Shown: positions 11,501 through 23,713 of the stretch, one piece after another | Numbering within the stretch: position 1 is the first letter of the stretch | Layout of the letters: each line of letters opens with the position of its first letter | NCBI GenBank assembly: GCA_019279435.1 | Contig: JAAALK010000285.1 | Coordinates: 70,788,249 to 70,852,248, forward strand | DNA length: 64,000 bases | Reading direction: 5' to 3' | DNA from: Zizania palustris | Taxonomy: Eukaryota; Streptophyta; Magnoliopsida; Poales; Poaceae | Made by a program: the position numbers and the translations under genes | The notes under the pieces: generated by a model | Seen by the model: the letters and a program-made list of their open reading frames with translations, nothing else | Told to the model about the DNA's origin: nothing | The model's database searches: none

Positions 11501-12299
11501 GGCGAGGTCTGCCCTTTCAGTTGACAACTTCCGGAGCCCATGGCGCATTAGGCGAGCCTTCGGGTTGACAAGTAAACTGTGCTCGATGATGCTCCGGTCA
11601 ACTCAAGGGATATCTTCATCGGTCCATGCAAATATATCTAAGTTTTCTTTAACTACTTCCTCCAGCGAAGTAGATATTTCCGACGGTAGCCCATTGCCGA
11701 ATTGGATTGGATATTCCTTGCCACCCTTTAGGATCATCTTCGTTATCACATCACCTTCCGGGCTTGGCTTTAGGGAAGGACCCTTCGAGGGGACTGAGGA
11801 CCCCGAAGCTTCCTCTGAGTGCTCTAGCACACTATTCACTTGTCGAGGGTCTAGAGGTGGACCATGGCCATACTCTGCTCTCTGGGTTGCAGCTTGGTCT
11901 CCTGAAATAGTGAGAACTCCACCTTGCGTGGGCATTTTGAGACACAAATAGTTATGATGTGCTACATATCCGAATCGGTTTAGCATTCCCCTCCCGAAGA
12001 TTGCATTGTAAGCGTATGGGGCGTCGACGACGTCAAATATAAGCTCCTCAACCCTAGCTAGGGGCCCCTCTCCGACGGCAACCTCGAGACCTATTTGGCC
12101 AAGGGCATCGAGAGGAGGACCTGTGAAACCTTGGAGTGAGCGAGCTGCTGGAAGTAGGTTTCTTCGGGGAATGCACATCTAGTCAAAGGCCTAGATGAAG
12201 AGTATATCTGCGGAGCTTCCACCGTCCACCAATATCCTTCAGACTTCAACTCCTGCTATATCAGCTGAAACAACAAGGGGGTCAGCATGGGGGAATTTC
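8554..12299 (-). pseudogene. E pol: protease, RT, two RNase H domains, integrase
   Basis: Minus-strand reading gives protease (ILVDGGSSADILF near 12240), RT from about 11600, RNase H, a second archaeal-type RNase H (about 10250-10110), then the integrase zinc region and core (9710-8690). It ends at TAG 8554-8556 after HAEHLKRYYA. The gag-like to pol order and the second RNase H are typical of the Tat lineage. The gene is dead: many in-frame stops, the RT motif reads YTDD instead of YMDD, and the first Asp of the second RNase H (S-D-G in A2) is Asn. The integrase motifs VDN and NGAVERANG remain readable. Confidence 0.88.
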
Positions 12300-13474
12300 A
12301 CCCCTGCAGCATCGTGGGCAGTAAAAGAAATAGATACATGAGACCACTCGGGCATTTCTACAACCGAGCTCGAGGTCCCTATGTGTCCTACTTCGCGAAC
12401 ATAGTCCCTCCGCTGCCACTTTGACATGTTACTGAGGGTCCCCCTCCGGAGTTGGGCAGGACCACCCGCTTTCCACGATCTTGGGGATCCTCCTGCTTTG
12501 GTGGTGGCATAATGTTGGCCACCAGGAGTTGCATCGGTGCTTCTATTTTCGCCATGCACGCAATAGAAGAAAGCCTGGCGCCTGCCAGCCATCTTTTCTT
12601 GAGGCTTCGAGGTTCTTGCCTTAGCTTGTGCCTGTTGAAAGTTGAAAGGCATCTACGAGCGGAGGGTGCAATATTTAATACCTCGGAGCGAAATTGTTTC
12701 TTTCCCCGTCTATGATCATTGAAGTGATTATCAAGGGGGGCTTGCGGAGGAGTCGGGACTGTTGGCTCCATCTTCACTTCTCGAAGGACTGGTGCAGGCA
12801 CCACAATTCTTCGGAGGCAACCTTCTTCTGCCTTGGAATACTGTTCGAAGTATGCCATCAGTTGTGCTACAGATGATACTAGCTTTCGGTGAAGTTTGCT
12901 AAGGAGGTTTGGGTTCAACACCCCTTTGCACGCCACATCCACTACCGAAGAGGTAGACAAGTCTTTAATCTAAGACTTGGTGTGGGCGAAGCGTGTAAAG
13001 TACTCCCGAAGGGTCTCCCCTCCTTGCTGCTTCACATGGAACAAGCTTCCCGTAGACATTGGGGCTACGAATGTACCCTGGAAGTTAATTATGAACTTCC
13101 TCTTTAGCTGCTCCCATGACCTGATCGATCTTGGCTTTAGAGACCAGAACCATCGGAGAGACACACCTTCCAATGCGAGGGGGAAACACTTCGCCATTCT
13201 GTTTTGCACCCCTCCGCTGGATTCTATTGCAAAGGCATACGAACGAGAGAACTCTTTGGGGTCGAACTCACTGGAGTATTTGTGCAACTTTGAGGCTTTT
13301 AACCTGGGCTCGAAGGGCACTTTCTGCAAGTCTGGATGCAGTGGAGATTCGTCATCGAAGGATGCATTCTCGGCATCCTCCGGGACTCGAAGAGCTTCGG
13401 GATAATCATGACTGTCGTCTTGAGGCACCTCCAAAGCAAGAGTGAAGGCTTGAGGGCGAAGCCTATCTGCAGCC
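12300..13474 (-). pseudogene. E gag, main part
   Basis: The minus frame contains the capsid core (RWFWSLKPRSIRSWEQLKRK) and the stretch that ends FAHTKS before a stop at 12970. The homologues A1 and A2 read through at this point. It then continues through STSSVVDVACKG to a basic C-terminal part that overlaps a frameshift near 12600. The knuckle of this family (C-x2-H-x5-H-x4-C in A2) is degraded here. The N-terminal codons of the same gene lie at 33575-33848 across D. Confidence 0.85.
13470..13474 (+). repeat. Left target-site copy of D (CAGCC)
   Basis: CAGCC precedes the 5' LTR of D, and CAGCT (33575-33579) follows its 3' LTR. The single C/T mismatch fits an old insertion. Confidence 0.75.
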
Positions 13475-14066
13475 TGAGGAGCCATGCTGAAGAGCATGGG
13501 CCTCATGGCTCTAGATGTGATGAGTCATTGTCAACGATAGTCAAAGAGGACAGAAGAAGAGAGGAGATCTGCTGTGTCTGGGCCTCGTGTGACTCAGGTA
13601 CACGGGCAACGAGTGACTGTCGAGCTGAGAGAGCTGTGAAGTCGGGCTGGCCAAATCTGGGTACATGGGCTAGGAACAGCAGAAGACCCACTGGGCTGTT
13701 GACCAGGATTGACTCAGGTACACGGGCGGCGGGCGATTGCCGGGCTGAGAGAGCTGCGGAATCAGGTCGACCCAATCCGGGTACCTGGTGCAAATCCGGT
13801 AGACGCTTTGTCAGTTTCGGTGCAAAACTGACGACCGTTGATCTTGTATCGGACTGTCCAGAAGAGAAGCCGTAGTCGCTACAAAAGCTTAGCTTCCAGA
13901 TAAGTCATCTGTAAATAGGAGTTTACTATTTTGTCCCTAGGCCCACAGTCAGTCACTGAGTCGAGTTTGTAAAAATATCCTAAGGGCAGTTTAGTCTTTT
14001 CCTTTATTTCAGCGTCTGTAAAAAACCCTAAGGGGCTGGTGGAATATTCCTAGCTATTGGGCAGCC

Positions 14067-14074
14067 TATAAATA
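14067..14074 (+). promoter_or_regulatory. D 5' LTR TATA box
   Basis: TATAAATA in a GCAGCCTATAAATAGGGCCC context, repeated in the 3' LTR (32101-32108) and in the D2 LTR (62571-62578). It is about 590 bases into the LTR, leaving some 1.4 kb of transcribed R-U5. Confidence 0.75.
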
Positions 14075-14514
14075 GGGCCCCAATCCCTAGGGTTAGGTCA
14101 CCCTTTGCTGAAATCACTTTTTAATCAATTCCTTGCATCATTCCTCTTTGTTCCCTACGTTTCTCTCTCCTGTTCATGCGTGCGCCGCCAGGGATTTTGC
14201 TGCTGTTTGTTTATGAGTTCACCTTGATTCTTCTTTGGTCTGGATGTTTTTATTCTTGCTGTTGTGTGCAGCATTTCGTTAATAGCTCTGCATTTTCGTT
14301 TCGCGTGCAACTAGTTTATTCCTGTGAGAATGTCTCTCTGTTGCTTCTGTTCTTCAACCGATTAGTACTAGTTCTTGCATGCAGCAAGTAGTACCTACTC
14401 CCTGTAGCTACAGTACGCTAGTACTCTAGCAGTGCGTTTTCTTGCATAGCCTTTTTGATTGAGTTGACAGAGCCTAGCCTTTCTCTGGCTGTTTCTGGCG
14501 AAGCCCCCTTGTTT

Positions 14515-15245
14515 ATTCGAAGTCATACAGTTCTGTGAAGCAGGCTTCGACCTGACATCTTCGTAGGCTTCGCTAGAACTTTTGACTTTGAACTCGCACT
14601 ATGAATCTAGCTTTGATGTATTCTATGTGCTTAGTTTTTGTTCGTTGACATACTTCGACACTTTTGCGAAGCATACTTCGACAGGCTTCGAAGTTAGCTT
14701 CGAAGCATGTTTTTTTTTCTGGTAGACTTCGCACGGAGTGTGTTTTTTCTGAGAAGTTTCTCTGCTGTTGTCATTTTCGTGGATCTCAGTTTGTGTGTTC
14801 GAAGTGTGTATTTCGAAGTTTGTTTCAAGGCTTCGATCTCCTTTGAGAACATCAGCAGACTTCGTTTCGAAGTTGGTTTGTGGTTCGAAGGTTACTACTT
14901 CGGTAGTCATACTTCGATCTAGCTAACTTCGAAGGTAGCAGTGTAGGCTTCGTTTAGGTTTTGCTGCCGCGTGTTGGGCTTCGCTTCTCTTTCGAAGGTT
15001 GCTTTTCTGCAATCTTTGTTTGAAGCTGTCTGATCGAAGCATAGGCTTCGAACTACACTGTTCGAAGCAGGCTTCGATACTTTCATACTTCGCTTCGAAG
15101 CATACTTCGCCTTCTGCCACACGAACTAGGCTAGTTTCCACAAACCTTCGACACTTCCACGATAGCCTTCGACAAGGGACCCCGAAGTAGGCTTCATCAC
15201 TGCGAAGTAGGCTTCGACACTACGAAGCAGTCTTCGCCAAGTTTC
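14515..15245. repeat. TTCGAA-rich segment of the D 5' LTR
   Basis: I count about twelve TTCGAA palindromes and more than thirty TTCG in roughly 730 bases, against about 0.2 and 3 expected by chance. Many are arranged as GAAGC-AGGCTTCG, so neighbouring copies can pair as short hairpins in the transcript. Long open frames across it are side effects of the repeat and have no domains. Confidence 0.8.
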
Positions 15246-15550
15246 AAACAGGAGACAAATTTGAGCAGTAACTTCTCATCTCTTTTCTTGAACACTTAGA
15301 TCATCTGCTGAGAAGTTTGATCTGCCATGTTTTGAATATATTGCTTATCTGCCTATTAGCACTGTATTGGTGTTTCTCTGTTTTGACACCGGTCATTTCT
15401 AGGCTAGATAATTTTAGACTTAGGCAATCTGTTCACGCTTTGCTGCTTAGTCTTTCGAGGTGCGTTGGGTGTTGGGAGCAGGCCATAGATTCGAAAGAAT
15501 TTTTAGGCGCCCATTCACCCCCCTCTGGTCGCTACTTTCGGTCCTACAAG

Positions 15551-15562
15551 TGGTATTAGAGC
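15551..15562 (+). promoter_or_regulatory. D primer-binding site
   Basis: TGGTATTAGAGC, one mismatch (T for C) from the initiator-Met site TGGTATCAGAGC, two bases after the LTR end. Confidence 0.85.
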
Positions 15563-15613
15563 CTGGTTAGGGTTTTTCCATACCTTAACCGGTTCTAAAC
15601 CCCAGTAGTGATC

Positions 15614-17841
15614 ATGACGTCTCTTGGCAAGGTCCCGTCCTTGGAAGCTTATGGCTATAACTATTGGAAGACTCGCATGTGAGCCTATCTTATGAGCCAA
15701 GGCTCGGACATCTGGGACATTTGCGTTCATGCTACGTTCGTTATATTGCCAGTTGCTGTGCATGGTACTCCTAGTATCATTACACAGCATCTGAACAATA
15801 GTAAGGTTGTGAACATTTGTTTTCTGGTTTAGGTCCCACTGAGTTTGAGTGTGTGAGCCATCTCTCCACTGCGAGAGAGATCTGGGCTACCCTCAAGGCA
15901 CACCATGAGGGAACAGCTCAGGTCAAGGCTCGGCTCTATCAGACCTACCGGCGTGAGTATGAGAATTTCACATAAAAGCTAGGCGAATCTATTGAAGCGT
16001 TGTTTGCTCGTTTTCAATCGATCATAAACAAGCTTCGGGACAAAAGGCTGAGGTTGCTTAGTTAGTCTCAGATCACGAGCAGGCGCTCAAGGTTCTACAT
16101 ACCTTGGACCCAAAGATCTGGGAGATCAAGGTATCCTCTATCATTGAGAGCACATCTTATGATACCTTGACCATTTCTGAGTTGTTTAGCAAGCTGAAGG
16201 CCACCGAGGTTGATATCCAGTTGAGATCAAATCTCACTGGATCTGGATCAAAGTCTCTGGCCCTTGCTACACCTTCTGTTGATCCTTCTTCTGTGAGTTG
16301 TGCTGGGTTCTCTTTGATGTCTATCACTGAGGACCAGCTTGAGTCTTTGGGAGATGATGATTTGTGTCTTTTAACAACTGGGTGCGTCGTGTTTATGACA
16401 AAAGAATGTTCAAACGACATGGCACAAAATCCGGGTGCTTTGAGTGTGGTGACCCAGGACACTTCATCGCCGACTGCCCCAAGTGAAATGGTCACAAGAA
16501 GGGCACCGGTGGTGGCTTCCACGACTCCGGCAAGCACGACAGCTCCTCCTTCAACAAGGGCAAGCCAAAGACCAGATTCTTCAGAAAGGCCCTGAAGGAC
16601 TACCGGCGAGAGAACAAGAAGCGTGACAAGGCCTTCTTCACCGAGATGGAGAAGAGCTACTCCAAGCAGTCCACGTATTCTTCCTATTCATCGAGCTCAA
16701 GCGATGAGGATATCGTCATCAGGAAGGGGAAGGACAAGGACGATCCGGCGGGTCTTTGCTTCATGGCATTCGGGGACAGACCGAAGAGCCGCTCACACCA
16801 GCGCCGAAGATCCTGCAAGAGCTTCTGCTCAATGGCTCTTGGGTATAAGGAAGAGAAGAGCTCCTCCGATGACTCCGACGACGACGACAAAGAAAAGGTA
16901 TCATCTTATGAACGCGAAATCGTTGATTTACTTGAAAGCAATCGTCAGGAGTTAAAATATCGGGAAAAACTGCTTAGGGGAGCTAAGAAGAGGATAGATG
17001 AGTTAGAGAGTGAGCTTGTCGTGGCCAACGGCAGAATTGAGAGTCTATCTTCTTCCCCTTGCTTGGGTGATAGCAGTGAGTGCCTGAAGTGTGAGGTGCT
17101 TCTGTGTGACCTGTCGACTCTAAAGTCCAGGTACACAGAAAGGGTTGATGAGAGGGACGCTTTGGCCACTGAGCTTGAAAGCACTCAACTGGAGCTGAAA
17201 GATGCTCAAGCCACTATCGTCGTGCCCTGTGCCGATTGCCTATCTCATCTAGCTAGTTTAGCTGAGCTGAAAGCCAAGGGCGATGAGCATTTGGGTGATT
17301 TGGAGAGAGTGAGAGCTGAGCTGGCGCAGACTAGGCTAGAGCTTGAGACACTGTCAGTTCCACCCACTGTCTGTGAGAACTGCCTGTCTCTTAGACTAGA
17401 GTTGATTAAGCTGAAAGCCGAGAAGTCTGTCCAGGTAGATAGGGAGTGTGAGACCTGCTTGTCTTAGCTAGAGGTTCTAGCTTCCTTGAGAGAGGAGCTA
17501 GCTGATTCTCAGAATGAGAACTTTTACCTCCGTTCTATCGTGAGTTGGATCAGTGCCCGAGAGCCACAGCTCGGCATGATGATCCAGCAGTTCAAGAGGT
17601 AGGATGGGTTTGGGGTAGGTTACACCTACACCAAGGCTGACTTTGAGAGTGCCATTAGCTGTGCAGTGGAGTGGAGTAAAATGACTCCTGAGCAGAGATA
17701 CCCCAAGACTCACTCCACTGAGTCTTCCCTGGCTAGTCAGCCCAAGAAGCCCATATGGGTTCCAAAGCCCAAACACCTCCACACTTCTCTTGACTCTCTT
17801 CCTGGCCCCTCTCAACCCAAGAAGACGACACCCAACACCAC
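15614..17841 (+). pseudogene. D gag, part before the A1 insertion
   Basis: ATG at 15614 starts a copia gag (SLEAYGYNYWKTRM) that meets TGA soon after. Frameshifts and stops follow, but homology to the gag of C continues. A CCHC knuckle CFECGDPGHFIADC lies near 16437-16480. A long open section (16646-17467) is serine/acidic and then a coiled coil containing repeated C-x2-C motifs (CLKC, CADC, CENC, CETC). It runs to SQPKKTTPNTT, where A1 interrupts it. The gag resumes at 26491 with a second knuckle. Confidence 0.85.
17837..17841 (+). repeat. A1 target-site duplication, left copy (ACCAC)
   Basis: ACCAC lies immediately before the A1 5' LTR and is repeated exactly at 26486-26490 after the 3' LTR. 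Confidence 0.95.
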
Positions 17842-18336
17842 TGTTGGGGGAAAATATCTCATCTTCGGGGTTATTACCGCAACAACATGTCAGCAGATAG
17901 TGGATTCGAAGGTTTCCAGACGTCCATCTTCGAAGATACCCTGAGTCAAGCTCGAAGCACGAAGATAGGCATTGGTTCGGAGTACATCTTCGAACTAAGG
18001 CAATTCAAGATCTTTATTGCCAGCTAAGATGGAAGATTTATCTTTTATATTATTAGATTATTCTTTTACCATTTTAGCCCTATCTAGGGTACCGAATAGT
18101 TTCCATTATGACAGTTATAATAGAGGGGTAAATAGGTCTTTTCCTTAATATTTGGGCCTATAAATACCCCCCATTTCACCCTGTAATAGGGACCGAATAC
18201 AAGTTATTCAATACACACATTCGAACTATTCTAAGTTGTTTTCCTTTCGGAGGCTTAGAACAGTTCTCTTCGCAAACACTTCGTTTGTTAGTTTCTTTTC
18301 TACAGAAACATGTTAGCATAATCTTTTACGCCAACG
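17842..18336 (+). repeat. A1 5' LTR, 495 bp
   Basis: It starts TGTTGGGGGAAAATATC and ends ACGCCAACG; the terminal A of the family is G here. TATA box TATAAATA at 18159-18166. Confidence 0.93.
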
Positions 18337-18337
18337 G

Positions 18338-18355
18338 TTGGCGCCGTCCATGGGG
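18338..18355 (+). promoter_or_regulatory. A1 primer-binding site, Asp-tRNA type
   Basis: TTGGCGCCGTCCATGGGG follows the LTR. TGGCGCCGT matches the complement of the tRNA-Asp 3' end used by Tat/Athila elements; the rest is diverged. Confidence 0.65.
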
Positions 18356-18397
18356 AACCTAGTCCGAAAACTTCGTTCTCTACCAACTTCTTACATC

Positions 18398-21300
18398 ATG
18401 CCTCCCAAGCGGAGCGCACCCCGCAATCCCGTTCGGAGGTCTTCTCGGATCTCCGGAGAGATACCATTTGACACGGTTGAAGTTGGAGGGCCTTCGACAT
18501 TCCCTCCGCAAACTCCGGAAGGGGCTTCCATCCCTCGAACATACGAAGCCTCTCCGCCAACCCCGTCCATACTTCGACCACCCGGAATCCCTCCTCCACC
18601 TTCCATCCCAATTCGAACTGATCCTACTAGTTCTCAAGACCCGGAAGATCCTTCCGGAGGAGATGAAGACAATCTTGGAGATATGGCCACTCAAATGGCC
18701 AACCTTCAAGCTGAAGTAGCAAGGTGGCGACAGGAAGCTGCGAACAGGCTTCGCTCTCAAGCCATCCCAACTATTCCAGAAGTGCCCGAAGACGATGAAC
18801 CCGATTATCCCGAAGCCCGGAGAACGCCTCCTTCGATAATGAATCTCCACTGCATCCTGAGCTGCAGAAAGTTCGCTTTGATCCAAAGTTCAAAACTTCG
18901 AAGCTCTGTAAGTATGCCGGAGATGAAGATCCCGGAGAGTTCGTTCGTTCTTATGCCCTAGCAATTGAAGCTAGCGGAGGAGTTCGAGACACCATGGCGA
19001 AGTGCTTCCCCTTAGCTCTTCAAGGAGTGGCATTAAGGTGGTTCTGGTCCTTGAAGCCAGGATCAATTAATTCATGGTCGCAGCTGAAAAAGAAGTTTAT
19101 AAGAAATTTTCAAGGCACCTTCGTGCCTCCCATGTCAACGGGAAGCCTCTTCCAGGTGAAACAGCTCCCCGGAGAGACATTGAGGCAATATTTTAAGCGC
19201 TTCGCTCATACGAAGTCGCAAATTCGGGGGTTGTCTGCATCTTCGGTAGTTGATGCAGCTCGGGAAGGCGTCACTCATCAAGGCCTCTTGGATAAGCTTC
19301 ATCGGAAAAGCATCTCCTCGGTCTCTTAGTTGATGTCGTACTTCGAGGAGTATGCGAGGTCAGAAGACGGTTGGCTCCGAAGGACTGCCGCTACTTCGTC
19401 CATATTGCAAGAAGTTAAAGTAGAAGTGAAAACTTTGGCACAGCCGCAGGAACCAGTCTTCGAAGTTCAACATGATCGGAGAAGAGGGCAAAAGCACCCT
19501 CGTTCTGAAGTCATGAATATTGCACCCCCACAGAAGTTTACACAGAGAGCTCCACAGTCTTCGGGGAACAAGGCCAGCGGCTGGAGGCCGCCAGGGAAAA
19601 TGGCTGGCAAGGGCCAGACCCTTTTCTGCTGCATCTATGGAGAAAATCGAAGCCATGCAACTGACACTTGCAAGGCTATACTTACCTTAAGGGGAGAGTA
19701 TCTAGAAAGAACTTCGGGTCGAGGTACTGCCGACCGAGTTCCAGCTGCAACGCGCCCAGAGCCGGTCCAGGCTGTGGCGCGAATAGAACACTTTGATGCT
19801 GCAAGACACCCTCCAGTGGCCAATGTTATGCCACCTCCGAAGCAAGAGGAAGGGCAAGATCGAGGGAAGAGAGTAGTTCTCCCCATCTCCGGAGGAGGTA
19901 CCCTCGGAAGCATGTCGAAGAGACAGCGAAGAGACTACGTCAGAGAAGTAGGCCATATTGGGACTTCAGTCGTCTGCAGCTGCAATGCCGGAGTGGTCTC
20001 ATGTGCCGATATCCTTTTCTGCGGAGGATGCAGCTGTCATTAAGTTCCCGCATGCAGATCCACTTGTTATCACTGCTGATATTGCGGGCACTGAAGTTCG
20101 AAGGGTGTTGATTGATGGAGGTAGTTCGGCAGATATCATTTTTGTTCAAGCCTTCGATCAATTGTGCATCTCCAGGAAGCATCTCCTTCCAGCAGCTCGT
20201 CCTTTGCAAGGCTTCGCAGGACCTCCGCTTGATGGACTTGGCCAAATAGGCCTGGAAGTTACCTTCGGAGAAGGTTTGTTGGCTCGAACTGAGGAAGTAA
20301 TCTTCGATGTTGTATATGCCCCTTATGCTTACAACGTCATCTTCGGAAGAGGCATGCTAAACCAGTTCGGAGCTGTGGCGCATCACAATTATTTGTGCAT
20401 GAAGATGCCCACACAAGCAGGAGTCCTTACTGTCTTCGGAGATCAAGCTATTGGTCGGAGAGCGGAATATGGTCATGGTCCCCCTCTTGATCCAAGACAA
20501 GTAAACAATGTACAAGATAATGAAGAAATTTTTTCAGCCTCCTCCGAAGCTTCGAAGAAGTCCTTTCCGAGACCAAGTCCTGAGGGAGAAATTGCAACGA
20601 AGGTCATTGTTAAAGATGGTAAAGAGTATACATTTCAATTAGGTAAAGATTTACCTCCAGAAGTTGCAACCTCCTTGGAAAAGGTGGTGGAAGAGAATTT
20701 GGATGTCTTCGCTTGGTCTGACGAAGACATCACCGGAGTCGATCGGGATATCATTGAACATAGTTTACTTGTAAACCCGAAGGCCCGGCCTGTTTGGCAA
20801 GGACTCCGGAAAATGTCTGCAGAAAGAACTGCTCTAGCGAAGGATGAAGTTGAGAAATTGTTGAAGGCTGGGATTATCAGAGAAGTGGCTCACACGGAAT
20901 GGTTAGCCAACCCAGTCTTCGTCAGAAAGAAGTCTTCTGGGAAGTGGCGCATGTGCATTGATTTCACATCCTTGAATAAAGCATGCCCTCGTGACCCCTA
21001 CCCCATGCCCCGAATTGATCAATTGGTTGTCTCCACCGCAGGTTCGGAGTTATTAAGCTTCCTTGACGCGTATTCTGGTTATCATCAAATATGGTTGAAA
21101 CGCGAAGATGAGATCAAGACAAGCTTCGTAACTCCTTCGGGAGTCTTCTGTTATGTAAGAATGCCCTTCGGCTTAAGAAATGCCGGGGCTACTTTTTTGA
21201 GGTTAGTTGCTAAGGCTCTAGGTCATCTACTAGGTCGCAATGTGGAGGCTTATATGGATGATATTGTAATAAAGAGTGCTTTAAAGCACCAGCATAGCCT

Positions 21301-23713
21301 AGACTTAGCAGAAACATTCAATAGCCTTCGGGCATGTGGGATCCGTCTTAACCCCGAAAATGTATCTTCAGAGCTAAGGCTGGAAAGTTGTTAGGGTACT
21401 TAGTTTCAAGCAGGGGAATTGAAGCTAGCCCTACTCAAATTACTGCGCTACAAAAGATGACTCCTCCGGAAAATTTAAAGCAAGTGCAAAAGCTGACTGG
21501 CCGTCTGGCAGCACTTAGCAGGTTTTTATCAAGGTCTGTGGAGGAGAAGCTTGCCTATATTTAAAGCATTGAAAGGGTCCGAAGATTTTGCATGGACACC
21601 GGAGTGTCAGAAAAGCTTCGAAGATATTAAAGAGTATCTCAGTAATCTTGCTACACTCACGGTGCCTACTGCGGACGAACCCTACTCCTTTACCTTGCAG
21701 CTACAGGTTCTGCTGTCAGCGCAGTCCTTGTCAGAGAAGTGTATTTCAATGGGAAGTTGGTCCAAATCCTGTTTATTTTGTATCCGAAGCATTATCAGGA
21801 GCGAAGACAACATACTCCGAACTTGAGAAGTTCGTTTATGCTCTGATAATGGCTTCGAGGAAATTAAGACATTATTTTTAGCACACAATGTAATTGTACC
21901 AACTTCGTATCCTTTAGGAGATATGCTTCGAAGTAAGGATTCCACCAGAAGGATTGGCAAGTGGGCAGTTGAGCTAGCACCCTTCGGCATATCTTTCTTG
22001 GCAAGGACAGCAATCAAATCGCAAGTCCTAGCAGATTTTATAGCAGAATGGACTCCACCTGCAAATTTGGTTCCGGAGAAGTCAAGTGACGGAGTTTGGA
22101 CTGTTTACTCCGATGGGGCTTTCCAAGCATCTGGAGCAGGCGTCGGAGCAGTGTTAATTTCACCTTCAGGGCAAAGAGCAATGTACTCTGCAAGACTCAA
22201 CTTTAAGTCTACCAATAATATAGCGGAGTATGAAGGGATTTTATTGGGACTCCGAAAAGCACGTGCTCTAGGGGCTACAAGAATTATTATAAGACAGATT
22301 CTCAGATAGTAGCAGGGCACGTAGATAAAAGTTTTCAAGTTCGGCATCCACAGCTTGCAAAGTATTTAGAAGAGATCCGTAAAATCAAAGCACACTTCAA
22401 GGGTATTTCCATTCGGAGTATACCAAGAGCAGAAAATGTGCAAGCGGACATCTTAGCAAAAGCTGCAGCCGGAGCTGTGGATGTGCCCGAAGAAGCTTTT
22501 TATGAGGAGCTCAATATACCTTCGGTGCCACAAATTCCCTCTGCAGAGATTCTTTGCATTCCTAGTGCAGATTGGAAAAATTCAATCATGGAACTTTTAC
22601 AGGGAGGAATAAATTTGCCTGAAGAGCCACAGCTGTCAAGATTAAAGCTTAGAGCTAGAAATTATCAAATAATCAACGTTATTTTATACAAGGCCGGAGT
22701 ATGTTCCCCTCTACTCCGATGTATATCTCAAGCCGAAGGCCAAGAAATTCTTCGAGAAATATATGAAGGCCTTTGCGGTAGCCATTTAGCCCCTAGAGCT
22801 TTGGCAGAGAAAACACTTCGCCAGGGGCTTTATTGGCCTACAATAACAGCTGATGCGGAGAGCTTAGTCCGCACTTGTCAAGGATGCCAGTGGATGGGTC
22901 GACGGAGTCATCGCCCACCAACAGCTCTTCAAGTCATTGCTCTGGTATGGCCTATGGCCAGATGGGGTATGGATTTAATTGGTCCCTTTCCAGTAGCCAA
23001 GGGAAATCTGAAGTTCGTAGTGGTAGCTATTGAATATTTTTCTAAGTGGGTGGAAGCAGAACCCTTAACAGCTATCACTTCGAACAATGTACAGAAATTC
23101 TTCTGGAAGAACATCATCTGCCGGTTCGGAGTGCCTAAACAACTTACAGTTGATAATGGAACACAGTTCGATGCAGAACCCTTCAGGAAGTTTTGCGAAG
23201 ATCTAGGCATTCAGTTATGTTTTGCTGCAGTGAGGCATCCTCAGTCCAATGGAGCCGTAGAACGAGCCAATGGAAATATTTTGTCGGGGCTAAATCGAAG
23301 GATAGTAGGATTAGCAAAGGGACTGTGGACCGAAGAGCTTCCGAAGATTTTGTGGTCCATTCAGACTACGCAAACCAGGTCCACAGGTTTTACTCCATTC
23401 AGACTACTATTCGGAGATGAAGCTATGACTCCAACGGAGCTCAACGGAGGATCATTTCGCAGCAACCGAACGGAGATTGAAGAAGAAAGACAAGCTTCGT
23501 TAGATTTATCAGAAGAAACAAGACTTCGAGCTTTGGCGAATCTATCAAAGTATCATCAGCAAACGAAGTCTTGGTTTGACCCGAAGGTTAAGCTCAATAA
23601 ATTAAGACCGGGTCATCTTGTTCTGCGAAGCGTTATAGCGCCAGGGAAGTTAGGGAATAAATGGGAAGGTCCATACCTATTGTTCGTTCAGGACGCCCTG
23701 GCTCTTTTAAGTT
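18398..23713 (+). pseudogene. A1 gag-pol, broken by frameshifts
   Basis: The frame begins MPPKRSAPRNPVRRSSR and carries the gag capsid core (LRWFWSLKPGSINSW), the C-x2-H-x5-H-x4-C knuckle, protease with IDGGSSADIIF, RT with YMDD, RNase H, a second RNase H (YSDGAFQASG), the integrase zinc region and the core with VDN and NGAVERANG. Compared with A2 it has single-base changes of frame near 18821, 19967, 21358, 21540, 21678 and 21880, and a TAG at 19327-19329 where A2 has CAG. Most indels lie in runs of one base. The reading frame stops at the N gap in the last part of integrase. Confidence 0.9.

Larger units (their letters stand above)
13475..15548 (+). repeat. D 5' LTR, 2074 bp
   Basis: It begins TGAGGAGCCATGC and ends TTCGGTCCTACA just before the PBS. 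By eye the first 400 bases differ at roughly 25 positions from the 3' LTR, so D is older than A1 and A2. The last 90 bases closely resemble the end of the LTR of C. Confidence 0.92.

Noticed and set aside
14623..15190. Several 60-95 codon frames in the D LTRs (also 32607-33246 and 63515-63760)
   Set aside because: Created by the TTCGAA repeat; they are in the LTR, differ between copies and show no known motif.
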